Of a stretch of 64,000 bases of DNA, positions 8,385-17,276 are shown in pieces (within the stretch, counting starts at the first letter, position 1; each line of letters begins with the position of its first letter). Under the pieces are notes generated by a model. The model saw nothing but the letters and a program-made list of their open reading frames with translations. It did not search any database and was not told where the DNA came from. The position numbers and the translations under genes are program-made. Location of the stretch: the NCBI RefSeq assembly GCF_002925905.1, contig NZ_PRDB01000020.1, positions 84,972 through 148,971 of the forward strand, given 5' to 3'. The DNA is from Klebsiella michiganensis (GTDB lineage: Bacteria; Pseudomonadota; Gammaproteobacteria; Enterobacterales; Enterobacteriaceae).

Positions 8385-9446
8385 TCAGATGCCCTTGTAT
8401 ATGTTGTCGGGATCTTTCTTAAAGCCAAAAAGCTTATATGACATATCTTCTACCATACTAATTAAACTCAGTTCGTCTTTACTCAGTGTTAACTTTTCAC
8501 TTAAGTAAATTAATTCTATAGGATATACACCTTTAATATAAGAATTAATTGTTAGCTTACCTATGGCTTTTGCAATCTGTATAGGATTATCGAAATTGCC
8601 TTTTAATGCTCTATTAAAGTTTGATATTAAGACATCAACTATTTGGATTCCTGTCGAATCTTTGGAGCTACAAGATGTGTGTTTTTCAAAAACAGAACTG
8701 ATATAGAAGGGATTAGCATATTCACTGTTGGTTATTGGAGATTCCACATTGAATTCAGTCTCATTATCAATTATTGATTTTTGTATCTCATATTTATTCA
8801 ACTCTTCCATGTATTTGTTGAAATGGGATAGGTCATGATTCAATACACAATAAGGGCGTAGTAAATTGTCTAACCTAAGTAATGGGATATATAAGTCATT
8901 AAAAACTGCATCGTATAAAACTTGTTTATTGTTTTCTTTTTGATCGAAAATAAAATTAAAATCATTTAGATCTGATGGCATTTCTTTTGCGTAAAATGAG
9001 AGACATTTTTCAACAGTATTTCGGAGTGAGAATATATGGATTAGACATTGATTAAAATTTTGATCACTTAGTGATTTTATTCTCTGAATAACATCATTTT
9101 TTGTCTGCTCATTCGTATCTGATTTTTCTATCGAGTTTGTTAGGTTAAGCTTTGTATTGCTTAGTATTTCTTTTGATATATTTTTGCTATGAATGGAAGA
9201 CATGTGGAAAACACATTTGTTCTCAAAAAGAAAATCAATTAGCTCATCAAAGAACTTAACATCGAAATCTCGTCTAAAATAGTTTTTTAATTCATCATCC
9301 TCTTTGAGACCAATTCTATCTTTAAGACTTTTAATAAAGGCTGCGATTTTATCCTCTTTTTGCTGTGGTATTGCCAGTATACCCACTGAATTCCATGTTG
9401 AATTTTCTAGTGAAAAATTACCTGATTCATCAATGTAAAAATTCAT
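8385..9446 (-). CDS. DUF3800 domain protein
   Basis: A 353-residue protein beginning MNFYIDESGNF, the signature opening of the DUF3800 family. A later segment, GIQIVDVLISNFNRA, matches the family's second conserved acidic motif (Q-x-x-D). DUF3800 is thought to adopt an RNase H-like fold with acidic residues Asp6 and Glu7 near the active site, but no reaction is established. Members are common on mobile elements and defence islands. The gene lies upstream of the oriT region, in the same direction as the mob genes but separated from them by the hairpin. Confidence 0.8.
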   Translation of the reverse strand: MNFYIDESGNFSLENSTWNSVGILAIPQQKEDKIAAFIKSLKDRIGLKEDDELKNYFRRDFDVKFFDELIDFLFENKCVFHMSSIHSKNISKEILSNTKLNLTNSIEKSDTNEQTKNDVIQRIKSLSDQNFNQCLIHIFSLRNTVEKCLSFYAKEMPSDLNDFNFIFDQKENNKQVLYDAVFNDLYIPLLRLDNLLRPYCVLNHDLSHFNKYMEELNKYEIQKSIIDNETEFNVESPITNSEYANPFYISSVFEKHTSCSSKDSTGIQIVDVLISNFNRALKGNFDNPIQIAKAIGKLTINSYIKGVYPIELIYLSEKLTLSKDELSLISMVEDMSYKLFGFKKDPDNIYKGI

Positions 9447-9702
9447 TCATACTCCATATATGCTATTTATTACGGTTAAAAAATTTTGTATTAACTTGTC
9501 ATAATTTTACTATTGTGATTAAAATAAACAATGTAGCCATCAAGAATTTATGATCTTGATCAACCATTATTTGCGATGGTTAAATTCAAAATCTAAAACT
9601 ATCAGATAAATTGACTTATTTTTAAAATATAGTATTCCTATAAAATGTAGGGGCTATTTATAAATCAATGCCTATGAAGTAATAATAAATGCGGAGGCCG
9701 AA

Positions 9703-9837
9703 ATGATAGAGTTAGTAAATAAAGCAAAAAATAAATATTTCACATGGTGGAACAAAAAAGAACTATCGGAGCAAGTCGTTTTGATTGCCCTTGTTCCGAT
9801 TGTCTATGGTATTTGGTTAGTGGTTACAACCTGGTAA
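9703..9837 (+). CDS. Small single-span membrane protein (44 aa)
   Basis: A short gene with a near-perfect GGAGG five to six bases before the ATG. The protein has a basic N-terminal helix with WW near residues 15-16 and one hydrophobic segment (VVLIALVPIVYGIWLVV, about 25-41). It ends 16 bp before the next small membrane protein gene, so the two are likely cotranscribed. I do not recognise it; a small toxin, a lysis-type peptide or a membrane modulator are possibilities. Confidence 0.5.
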   Translation: MIELVNKAKNKYFTWWNKKELSEQVVLIALVPIVYGIWLVVTTW

Positions 9838-9853
9838 TAAAGGAATAAAAATA

Positions 9854-10102
9854 ATGAAAAATGACAACCTGTTATCTTCTGATATCTCTATCAAAATAAA
9901 AGGAAAGGAATATAGTGAAGTTTTATTGTTAGCATTAATAGCATTATATTCTATTGGCTGTGCTTGTGGAGTTGCCTTTCTGGAACAAGATAAATTCCCA
10001 ATCCTCTATAACGTACTGTTGGGTAGTGGATGTTTAATCCTACTTTGTTGGCCTTTGATTATTGCATTGCTTATGGTTATACGATTAAGATTAAAAAAAT
10101 AG
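9854..10102 (+). CDS. Small two-span membrane protein (82 aa)
   Basis: An 82-residue protein with two strongly hydrophobic segments (about 22-42 and 51-76) and a basic C-terminal tail (RLRLKK). AAAGGAA precedes the ATG. It follows the 44-residue gene by 16 bp and is convergent with the Hcp-module genes, ending 1 bp before the last of them. I do not recognise a family; an immunity or accessory role to the neighbouring module is only a guess from position. Confidence 0.5.
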   Translation: MKNDNLLSSDISIKIKGKEYSEVLLLALIALYSIGCACGVAFLEQDKFPILYNVLLGSGCLILLCWPLIIALLMVIRLRLKK

Positions 10103-10103
10103 A

Positions 10104-10523
10104 TTAACTATTTTTTTCTGGATTTTTAAGATTATCATATAATTCATTTAATGAAATAAGGGCTTTAATGATAGAACATACAGCAATCAGAAGATATAGA
10201 CACATTAGAATTTTATCTGAATTAGAAATCGTTTCATTAATGTTTTCCGCTTTAAATAGTAAAATTTTAACTGGTTTAAACATTGCTATAGGAGCAAAAG
10301 AAAATAAAATGGAATCGTTTAGTGATTTGATCACTTTTTTCCTCCCTAAATATATAGAGAATCCACAATAAGCCACGAAAAATGGGGTGAAAAAAATTAT
10401 ATAAATATAAGGAGGGATTAAATTTGAAATGCCTATTAAAAATGTAAGTAAAAATGATGCGCCATAAAAGAACAAAATTATTTGCGCACATCGCTTTAAT
10501 TTTTTGCTGTCCATGTTAGTCAT
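10104..10523 (-). CDS. DUF1240-like small integral membrane protein
   Basis: A 139-residue protein with about four hydrophobic segments. Its size and its place beside a DUF1493 gene fit the DUF1240 family of enterobacterial membrane proteins. It is the last gene of the Hcp module. I used the ATG at 10523; an in-frame TTG at 10538 would overlap the upstream stop, and another ATG lies at 10514. In the module it could be a second immunity protein protecting the inner membrane, which is inference from gene order. Confidence 0.55.
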   Translation of the reverse strand: MTNMDSKKLKRCAQIILFFYGASFLLTFLIGISNLIPPYIYIIFFTPFFVAYCGFSIYLGRKKVIKSLNDSILFSFAPIAMFKPVKILLFKAENINETISNSDKILMCLYLLIAVCSIIKALISLNELYDNLKNPEKNS

Positions 10524-10534
10524 CTCTATTAAAC

Positions 10535-10882
10535 TCAATCATAAAGCCATTTCCCAGCTTTCGCTGATTCGGCAAACATATTGATAGTTAAAGGTTTACG
10601 AGTTCGTTCTACATCTTCCCGTTTTAATTTAAACCATCTTGTAAGCAGTGGTGTATTCTCCCAAGGGAAATAATACGACCATTTAACCTGTGATAAATCT
10701 ACATTAAATTTTTTTTCAAATTTATCTAAAGCTTCATGCAGGTCATCGCCTGGAGCTTCAAATAAATCAGAATCAAGTTCTAAAGGGATTTCTTTCCAAT
10801 TGCTGTCTAAATATCCGGGAATCTCTTCACGGAAGAGTGCTAACACCTCTTGCTGCATTGTGTCCATCAAAAGGATGTCCAT
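10535..10882 (-). CDS. DUF1493 family protein, likely immunity protein
   Basis: A 115-residue acidic soluble protein with the DUF1493 pattern: an N-terminal helix (EVLALFREEIPGY), a DDLHEALDKFEKKFNVDLS segment that resembles acyl-carrier-protein helices, and a W-rich C-terminal half. DUF1493 proteins often follow STM2901-like genes in Salmonella and Klebsiella. Its start overlaps the end of the STM2901-like gene by 16 nt, so the two are translationally coupled, as expected for an effector-immunity pair. Alternative in-frame starts lie at 10867 and 10858. Confidence 0.7.
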   Translation of the reverse strand: MDILLMDTMQQEVLALFREEIPGYLDSNWKEIPLELDSDLFEAPGDDLHEALDKFEKKFNVDLSQVKWSYYFPWENTPLLTRWFKLKREDVERTRKPLTINMFAESAKAGKWLYD

Positions 10883-11316
10883 TGTATACGATCTTTAGGG
10901 CGTGCTATTAGGTTGTATTTTGCCTGAGTTTTCCTTGATACTTGGTAAATTGAATTCACAAGACCAACCCAGCCTAACCACGGAACATATCGTGCTATGA
11001 CTGCGGCAAGATTATTTGTTTTTCGCATTCTTACACCAACTGGTGTAGGAACTCTAATACCAAAAGGAGTTCGTGCATTTCGTAAAAGCATTCTCCCATA
11101 CTTGGAAATAACACTTGTCCCTTTGATTGCCTCTCCCGGTTTCGTTCTGGTTTTTAACCACGGTTGCCCAGCGAGGATAGCAGCACCTGACTCAATGCCA
11201 ATTCCAAGTTCATCACAAAATTGCTCAAGGAAAATCACATCAAATAGTTCACCTGCTGACAGGTTCGATTGTCCGTGGTAGAAGTAGGTTCCGTTTAGTT
11301 CTTCTGTCGTATCCAT
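10867..11316 (-). CDS. STM2901-like protein, candidate Hcp-delivered effector
   Basis: A 149-residue protein opening with MDTTEELNGTYFYHGQSNLSAGELF, shown here only as the family-typical start; it resembles the STM2901 family of Salmonella. A hydrophobic stretch near residues 105-125 (AAVIARYVPWLGWVGLV) could insert in a membrane. It lies 11 bp after hcp and overlaps the DUF1493 gene. Position directly behind an orphan hcp and in front of a coupled small protein suggests a T6SS cargo effector, but the family's activity is not known to me. Confidence 0.6.
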   Translation of the reverse strand: MDTTEELNGTYFYHGQSNLSAGELFDVIFLEQFCDELGIGIESGAAILAGQPWLKTRTKPGEAIKGTSVISKYGRMLLRNARTPFGIRVPTPVGVRMRKTNNLAAVIARYVPWLGWVGLVNSIYQVSRKTQAKYNLIARPKDRIQWTSF

Positions 11317-11327
11317 TCAATCACCTG

Positions 11328-11810
11328 TTAGGCTGTTTGTCGTTCATTCCAGGCATCTGTGAAAATTATGTTTCCATCACAATGTTTCCAGGTGATTTTC
11401 TCATACCTTAGCTCCACAGTTTCAAGATGGTTGTTGTTCTTGTCCTCTGGGGAAGCCATCGTAGGGGAGATTGATACGATTCGAACTCCTTCAAGTAGCA
11501 TATTGAAGTATTCCACTTCCTGACCAGCATCGTTGATTTTGTACCATTTGATTTCGGCAGATTTCAGGTTTTGACCAGTAGCAACTGCTTTGTATAGGTA
11601 TGGGCTGGAATAGTCGAATTCTTTAACGATGATCATTGGAGAATGCTGACGAGTGCCAGTAGGTTTGCCAGTGGCATTATCAGTGGGAATGGAGAGATTA
11701 TGGTGAAACCCTTTAAACTCTATACTGAACTCCCTGTCTGCAACATCACAGCCACCTTTGATTAGTGCTCCGCCATCGTCATAGAGCCACATATTACCGG
11801 GAATAGCCAT
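11328..11810 (-). CDS. hcp: Type VI secretion tube protein Hcp
   Basis: A 160-residue Hcp-family protein. Hcp forms hexameric rings that stack into the inner tube of the T6SS and can carry small effectors in the lumen. The family pattern is clear: MAIPGNMWLYDDGG start, the region around HSPMIIVKEFDYSSPYLYKA, and a C-terminal YEKITWKHCDGNIIFTDAW segment. No other T6SS structural gene is present in the window, so this is an orphan hcp on the island that would rely on a T6SS elsewhere. It heads an operon with the effector and immunity candidates. Confidence 0.92.
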   Translation of the reverse strand: MAIPGNMWLYDDGGALIKGGCDVADREFSIEFKGFHHNLSIPTDNATGKPTGTRQHSPMIIVKEFDYSSPYLYKAVATGQNLKSAEIKWYKINDAGQEVEYFNMLLEGVRIVSISPTMASPEDKNNNHLETVELRYEKITWKHCDGNIIFTDAWNERQTA

Positions 11811-12774
11811 GTTCTTTTTTCCTTATGTCGTTGTAAATCCCTGTAAATAGTGTATCTATTGAGTGAAGGTGAGTAAATAACCAATGTGTGGTTTTTTTGT
11901 TCCTTGAAGAGGGAGTTATCTGCTTCTATCAAACCGCACCCACATTCCCCAAAATGTATCCCATCAGTAAACTAGAATCAGTATGAAAATCACTTTGTGC
12001 TTTTATTTCAGATGGTTAATTCTTGAAAGAAGATACTGCTGCATCATCGGAGGGGGGGCGTCAAGATATATAGGGTCAAATCCAGTTTTAATGAGTTAGC
12101 GGAGTTTATTGTTTTCATGACGTCGCGCTATCGCTCATCGGTTCCCGTGAAACTGTGCATTTCTGTTTATTGACTCATGAGCCGCATGATAACGGAGTCT
12201 TCAGGTCAGGAAAACAAGAAGCAGCGGCGGTATGCCGCAGGGGGAGGTCGCAGCGGAAAAGGCTATACTGGCGAATGCAGGTCGATGGTGTAGACGGGGA
12301 GACATCCGTTTTCACCGGCGTCGTACGCCTCGCGTTATTTCCTTTATTCCGTCTACTTTTCACCGTTGCGTGTAGCAGAAAAGGGTTTTTGTTAATGAAA
12401 TGTGATCTGTGTTACAATTCTCTTACCATCGACATCTTTCGTTTATCCTCTATTAATTACCTGTCGTAATTTGTTTTTAGGATATATCTCAGCATTCTGC
12501 GAGTTAATTTCCTATGGTAGCATTGTTCGCGAGGTTAAATCTTTTTTTAATTCCTTTGTAAATGTATCTCTTTTTACCTAAAAAATGATTTGTTAGTATT
12601 TTTGTCGACCAGGGGATCTGGCTTTAATTAAATTATTAATATTAATTAATAGTCTAATTATTGAAACGGATTTTTCGGTGATGCGGAGGGCTGCAAATTG
12701 TTATGAGAGTATAACTCAGCAATTTTATAGCTCCTTACTCTTTAGGATAAAAATTTATAACGCAGGAATTTTCT
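11811..12774. promoter_or_regulatory. 964-bp island boundary and fimbrial upstream region
   Basis: No convincing gene is seen. The left part should hold the hcp promoter. The right part is a long AT-rich leader before the major pilin gene. It has exactly two GATC sites, at 12404-12407 and 12615-12618, 211 bp apart. The second is followed by a very AT-rich stretch of the type Lrp binds. Paired GATC sites in a long fimbrial upstream region, with a PapI-like gene in the same window, suggest Dam/Lrp phase control, but the spacing differs from the about 100 bp of pap. No invertible element with flanking repeats was found. Confidence 0.35.
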
Positions 12775-13314
12775 ATGAAACTGAATAAAGTTGCTATGGC
12801 TGTGGCATTAACTGCTGCTCTCGGCTCAATGTCTGCACTGGCTGATACCACTAATGGTCAGATTGAGCTTCAGGGTGAGCTGGTGAATACCGCGTGTGGT
12901 TTAGCGCCGTCGTCCAGCCCGGTAACCGTTGATTTTGGTCAGGTTCCAGTTTCCCTGCTGCAAGGCGGGGGTCAGGCAACTGAAACCAAAAACATCGAGC
13001 TGCAGTATTGCGATACCACCATCGCCAGCAGCGCCGTTGTTTCCTATACCCCGACTTCGGTTAACCCGAACGATCCTACTCTGGCTGCCTTTACTTCTGG
13101 TACCGCATCTGGTGCAGGTATCGGCCTGAAAGACAGCGCTAGCCAGACTGTGACCTGGGGCGCGCAGACCACGCCGGTCACCCTGGTCGATGGTACTAAC
13201 ACCATTCCTTTCGTGGCCTTCCTGAAAGCGGAAGCGGCAGCGAGCGGTTCTACCACTACCGTAACCGCGGGTGCATTCCAGTCAACGATCAATTTCACTA
13301 TCGATTATCAATAA
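12775..13314 (+). CDS. Major fimbrial subunit
   Basis: A 179-residue chaperone-usher pilin. A Sec signal peptide ends at about residue 23 (SALA|DTT). The mature part has the two conserved Cys (NTACGLAP and LQYCDTT), an N-terminal donor strand region (GQIELQGELV), a VDFGQV motif and the C-terminal beta-strand ending in ITINFTIDYQ-like sequence with the penultimate Tyr. GCAGGAAT gives a good ribosome site. It is the first gene of the operon and is separated from the rest by a strong hairpin, as expected for the most abundant subunit. Confidence 0.9.
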   Translation: MKLNKVAMAVALTAALGSMSALADTTNGQIELQGELVNTACGLAPSSSPVTVDFGQVPVSLLQGGGQATETKNIELQYCDTTIASSAVVSYTPTSVNPNDPTLAAFTSGTASGAGIGLKDSASQTVTWGAQTTPVTLVDGTNTIPFVAFLKAEAAASGSTTTVTAGAFQSTINFTIDYQ

Positions 13315-13333
13315 TCGATTTTGAGTTATCGCT

Positions 13334-13355
13334 CGCGGGGAGGTTTCTCCCCGCG
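13334..13355 (+). terminator. Strong intercistronic hairpin after the major pilin gene
   Basis: CGCGGGGAG (13334-13342) pairs perfectly with CTCCCCGCG (13347-13355) around a GTTT loop. There is no U-tract, so it is more likely an mRNA-stabilising or partial attenuating hairpin that raises major pilin output over downstream genes than a full terminator. Confidence 0.6.
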
Positions 13356-13393
13356 ATATTGGATGGTGTACCCGATAATATGGAATTCTGAGT

Positions 13394-13948
13394 ATGGTTA
13401 AGGATACAGAGAAAAAGAGACTGATGGCGCTATTCGTATCGGTATTACTCTTTTCCGGACATGCTTCGAGTACTAATTTTACGCCCGGACAGCTGGCGCT
13501 TTCGGGGGAGCTGGTTGCTGCCGCCTGCGATATTGATCCCAGCTCGCGGGAGCTATGGGTGGATTTCGGCAACATATCCGCTCGCGATATTAATATGGAT
13601 CAAGAAGGTAAGCTCGTCCGGCCTTTTCTGGTGCGCTTAGTGGGCTGCGCGTCTTACGGCAGCGAAAATCAATCAACGCCCGGTGCTTATGCCACGATTA
13701 CTTTTACCGGCAATGCGTCATCGCAGGACCCGACCGTATTAATTCCGGATGGGGAAGGAAAGGGGTTTGGTATACAGATTCGCGATCGCCGTGGGGAAGT
13801 TTTAACTTTTGGAGAACCCTCCTCGGGATATCTGCTAAGTGATGAGAATAATACGCTGAAATTCACCGCTTCGCTGGTTCCGGTTCAGCAACATATTAAG
13901 GCTGGGGATTTTTACGCCGTCACTCGTTTTTATATGGATTACAACTAG
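13394..13948 (+). CDS. Fimbrial subunit (second pilin)
   Basis: A 184-residue pilin paralog with a signal peptide (LFVSVLLFSGHASS), the conserved Cys pair (AAACDIDP and VGCASYG), the VDFGNIS motif and a terminal beta-strand ending VTRFYMDYN. It lies between the major pilin and usher genes. That place often holds an anchor, terminator or minor shaft subunit; the exact role cannot be told. The ribosome site is weak, consistent with lower expression than the first pilin. Confidence 0.85.
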   Translation: MVKDTEKKRLMALFVSVLLFSGHASSTNFTPGQLALSGELVAAACDIDPSSRELWVDFGNISARDINMDQEGKLVRPFLVRLVGCASYGSENQSTPGAYATITFTGNASSQDPTVLIPDGEGKGFGIQIRDRRGEVLTFGEPSSGYLLSDENNTLKFTASLVPVQQHIKAGDFYAVTRFYMDYN

Positions 13949-14023
13949 ACGCAAGCCAGCTATTGCTGTTGTAGCTTGTTTACCGCGCACGATATTTTAC
14001 TGAATGATTCGGGATGAATAGTC

Positions 14024-16492
14024 ATGTCAGCAGAACTAAAAATAAAAATAATCCTCTCTCAGATGCTTTTTTTCTGCTGTGCTTCTATGGCTTGTGCCTC
14101 AACCGACGTGGAATTCAATACCGACGTACTGGATGCCGCCGATCGCGACAATATCGATTTAACCCGTTTCGCCACCGACAACTATGTCCCGCCGGGCGAG
14201 TACTTATTAGATATTAAAATAAATGGCCAGGCGGTGGGGCAGCAAAAGGTTCGTTATCTGGCTTCTAAGGACCAGAAGCATACCCAGGCCTGCATTAACG
14301 GCGAAATTCTTGCCAGATTGGCGTTGAAAGAAGAAGCGCAGCAAAAGGTCGCACAGCCGTTTGCCGATTGCTATGACCTGCTGAGCCTGCCTGGGGCTAA
14401 GCTCAGCAACTACGCCGGGGTGCTGGACATCACCGTCCCGCAGGCGTGGATGAAATACAACGATCCGAACTGGACGCCGCCGGAGCGCTGGGACCAGGGC
14501 ATCGGTGGGTTTTTGCTCGACTACAGTCTGACCGGGCAATATACCCGCCAGCTTGATATGCATGAAGATTACACCACCCTGAGCGGATACGGCCAGACCG
14601 GGTTTAACCTCGGCGGCTGGCGTTTGCGCGGCGAATATCAGACCAGCTATTACAGCGCGACGCATCAATTTGATTTCGACATGAATCAGATCTACGCCTA
14701 CCGTCCGCTGCCGATGATGGCGGCAAAGCTGACGGCGGGGGAGATCTACCTTGATTCTCAGGTCTTCGACACCGTGCGCTTTACCGGGCTTAATCTCGCC
14801 AGCGATGAGCGCCAGCTGCCGCCAAACCTGCAGGGCTACGCGCCGGAAATTCGCGGCCTGGCCAAGACCAACGCCAAAGTGACGGTGAAGCAGAGCGGGC
14901 GCATTATTTATGAAACGACGGTTCCCGCCGGGCCGTTTAACATTCAGGATTTACGCAGCTCGGTGCGCGGTACGCTGGATGTTCAGGTGGAGGAGCAGGA
15001 CGGTTCCATTTCGACGTTCCAGGTTAACACCGCCAACATTCCTTACCTTACGCGTCCCGGCTACGTGCGTTACAACGTGGCTGTCGGCGCGCCGTCCCGC
15101 TATAACCATAAAATTCAGGGGCCAGGTTTCGCTTCCGGTGATTTCTCCTGGGGGATAACCAACGCCTGGTCGCTGTACGGTGGTTTACAAAGCGCAGGGG
15201 CGGAATATACCGCGGTCTCCGCCGGTATTGGTCGCGATCTCAGCGTACTGGGCGCGCTCTCGCTTGACGCCACCGAATCCTACAGCCAGCAGTCAAACCA
15301 GAAGCGGCTTAAAGGCACCTCGTTTAAGCTGAGCTATGCGAAAACGTTCGACGAATATAACAGTTCAATTACCTTCGCCGGCTATCGCTTCTCTCAGGAA
15401 GATTTCCGCTCTTTCTCGCAATATCTCAACGAGCGTTACGAGGGTTACGACAGCCTTGGCCGTGAAAAAGAAGTCTATACCATCACCGGGAATAAAACGT
15501 TCTGGGCCGATGAGCCAGGCAAAGCGACTACCGTCTTTCTGACCTATACCCACCAGAATTACTGGAATCGAAGCAGCCAGGATCGCTACGGCATCTCGTT
15601 AGGGCGCTCGTTTAACGTCGGAAATATTCGCGGGATCACCACCAATATTTCGGCCTACCGTTCCGATTACGAAGGGCGTAAAGACGACTCTATTGCTTTC
15701 TCGCTTTCCATTCCCGTTGGCGATAGCAAATGGAGCGGTCTCGACGTACAGACCAATAACGGCAAAACCAGCCCGATGCTCTCGTACACCGACAGCAGCG
15801 ACTACAACAACCTGTGGCGACTGCGTGCCGGGGCGAGCCAGAGCGGCTATGCCAACGTCGACGGCTACTATCAGCGCCGCTCGCAGTATGCCGAAATCAA
15901 CAGCAACGCTAGCTATCAGCAGGATCACTACGTTTCCCTGAGCAGTACCCTGCGCGGCGGCTTTACCGCTACCCGGCACGGGGCGGCGATCCACAACAGC
16001 GGCGCGACGCTCAACACGGCGCGCGTGATGGTGAATACCAACGGTATCGGCGACGTTCCGCTCAATGACGGTAAATCAAGAACCAACAATTTCGGTATTG
16101 CCGTTATTCCGGACATCGTGAGCTACAACAGCTTTGATACCCGTGTTGATGTCGATGCGATGTCGGAATCCATCGAACCGGCAAAAGCCATCAGCACCGC
16201 CACGCTGACCGAAGGCGCCATTGGCTATCAGACCTTTGGCATGGCGAAGGGCGAAAAACTGATGGGGATTATTCGCCTGGCTGACGGTACCTATCCACCG
16301 TTCGGCGCGGAGGTTATCAACGGCGATGGCGTGAGCGTCTCCATGATTATGGAAGGTGGCCAGGGATGGCTGGCGGGGGTGAATCCTCAGGAGCTGCTAA
16401 GCGTAGTGTGGAGCGGGAAAAAGCAGTGCCAGATTGCCATCCCGCCGACCATCGTGCGTCGTTCGACAGCCGCGCTATTGCCGTGTAAATGA
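14024..16492 (+). CDS. Fimbrial outer-membrane usher
   Basis: An 822-residue usher that gates subunit translocation and pilus assembly in the outer membrane. It has a signal peptide (about 1-26), the N-terminal chaperone-binding domain starting VEFNTDVLDAADR, the 24-strand barrel and plug region, and the C-terminal domains ending with a Cys pair (KKQCQIA and LLPCK). The length is normal for the family. It lies between subunit and chaperone genes in the usual operon arrangement. Confidence 0.93.
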   Translation: MSAELKIKIILSQMLFFCCASMACASTDVEFNTDVLDAADRDNIDLTRFATDNYVPPGEYLLDIKINGQAVGQQKVRYLASKDQKHTQACINGEILARLALKEEAQQKVAQPFADCYDLLSLPGAKLSNYAGVLDITVPQAWMKYNDPNWTPPERWDQGIGGFLLDYSLTGQYTRQLDMHEDYTTLSGYGQTGFNLGGWRLRGEYQTSYYSATHQFDFDMNQIYAYRPLPMMAAKLTAGEIYLDSQVFDTVRFTGLNLASDERQLPPNLQGYAPEIRGLAKTNAKVTVKQSGRIIYETTVPAGPFNIQDLRSSVRGTLDVQVEEQDGSISTFQVNTANIPYLTRPGYVRYNVAVGAPSRYNHKIQGPGFASGDFSWGITNAWSLYGGLQSAGAEYTAVSAGIGRDLSVLGALSLDATESYSQQSNQKRLKGTSFKLSYAKTFDEYNSSITFAGYRFSQEDFRSFSQYLNERYEGYDSLGREKEVYTITGNKTFWADEPGKATTVFLTYTHQNYWNRSSQDRYGISLGRSFNVGNIRGITTNISAYRSDYEGRKDDSIAFSLSIPVGDSKWSGLDVQTNNGKTSPMLSYTDSSDYNNLWRLRAGASQSGYANVDGYYQRRSQYAEINSNASYQQDHYVSLSSTLRGGFTATRHGAAIHNSGATLNTARVMVNTNGIGDVPLNDGKSRTNNFGIAVIPDIVSYNSFDTRVDVDAMSESIEPAKAISTATLTEGAIGYQTFGMAKGEKLMGIIRLADGTYPPFGAEVINGDGVSVSMIMEGGQGWLAGVNPQELLSVVWSGKKQCQIAIPPTIVRRSTAALLPCK

Positions 16493-16517
16493 CAGTGACA
16501 GTAATAAAAGGCCAAAA

Positions 16518-17261
16518 ATGAGCATAACAAGCAACAAATTCTGCTGGATGGGCGTTGTGATGCTGGCGGCGGTAAGCGGTACCGCTCAGGCAGGGGTTTC
16601 GCTGGATCGCACGCGTCTTATCATCACCGGTAAAGACAGCTCGGCGAGCGCGAATTTAACCAACACCAGCCCGGATATTCCTTTCCTCGCGCAATCGTGG
16701 GTTGAGGACAGCAAGGGCAACAAAATTACCTCTCCGCTGGTGGTGCTGCCGCCTTTACAGCGGATTAACGGCGGGCAAAAAGGGGTGGCGCGGGTCACCA
16801 AAACTGACGGTATTAACCAGCTGCCGCAGGATCGGGAAAGCCTGTTTTATTTAAGCGTGCGCGAAATCCCGCCCAAGCCGGATAAAGCGAATGTCCTGCA
16901 GTTAGCCATGCAGTCGCGGATTAAATTATTTTACCGCCCGACGGCCATTATTCCCAAAAGCAAAAGCGAGATTTGGCAGGACCAGGTCGTCTTTCAAAAG
17001 AGCGGCAATAAGATGACCGCGCAAAACCCGACGCCCTATTACATCACCATTATTAGCTTGTCCCGCGTTAAGGGTGAAAAAATCACTAAGTTTCCGGGGA
17101 TTATGATTGCGCCGAAGTCCAGCATGGAGTTCAGCGTAACCGACGGCGGCGTGCGAGATTTCGCCATGATGTATGTGAACGATTATGGCGGTCATCCGGA
17201 GCTGAAATATCGCTGTGAAGGAAATACCTGTAAAGCGCTGCCGCCATCGCAGCAAGGGTAA
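16518..17261 (+). CDS. Periplasmic fimbrial chaperone
   Basis: A 247-residue PapD-like chaperone. The signal peptide ends near GTAQA|GVSLDRTRLI. The family features are visible: the subunit-capping residues in the first strand (LDRTRLI), the PPLQRINGGQKG hinge region, FYLSVREIPPKP, and the conserved QSRIKLFYRP with Lys and Arg that anchor the subunit C-terminus. I chose the ATG at 16518, preceded by AAAGG; the longer frame from 16434 runs inside the usher gene. A C-terminal Cys pair is also present. Confidence 0.92.
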   Translation: MSITSNKFCWMGVVMLAAVSGTAQAGVSLDRTRLIITGKDSSASANLTNTSPDIPFLAQSWVEDSKGNKITSPLVVLPPLQRINGGQKGVARVTKTDGINQLPQDRESLFYLSVREIPPKPDKANVLQLAMQSRIKLFYRPTAIIPKSKSEIWQDQVVFQKSGNKMTAQNPTPYYITIISLSRVKGEKITKFPGIMIAPKSSMEFSVTDGGVRDFAMMYVNDYGGHPELKYRCEGNTCKALPPSQQG

Positions 17262-17276
17262 TTAAAGAGGAACCTG

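Larger units (their letters stand above)
1..11900. mobile_element. AT-rich integrative/mobilizable island (left end outside window)
   Basis: The region is visibly AT-rich compared with everything right of 12.7 kb. It contains a recombinase trio, a relaxase and MobC pair, an oriT-like site, a DUF3800 gene, a protease gene and an orphan Hcp module, and no housekeeping gene. Together these fit an integrative and mobilizable element or a layered genomic island. No tRNA gene, direct repeat or att site could be identified. The right boundary is placed only by the change in base composition and the start of the fimbrial upstream region. Confidence 0.6.

Noticed and set aside
12155..12469. Small gene in the fimbrial upstream region
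   Set aside because: The frame shows no protein-like pattern or ribosome site, and it spans the proposed regulatory DNA with a GATC site.
11811..12774. fim-type invertible promoter element
   Set aside because: No pair of matching inverted repeats at suitable distance was found, and no FimB/FimE-type recombinase gene lies next to it.
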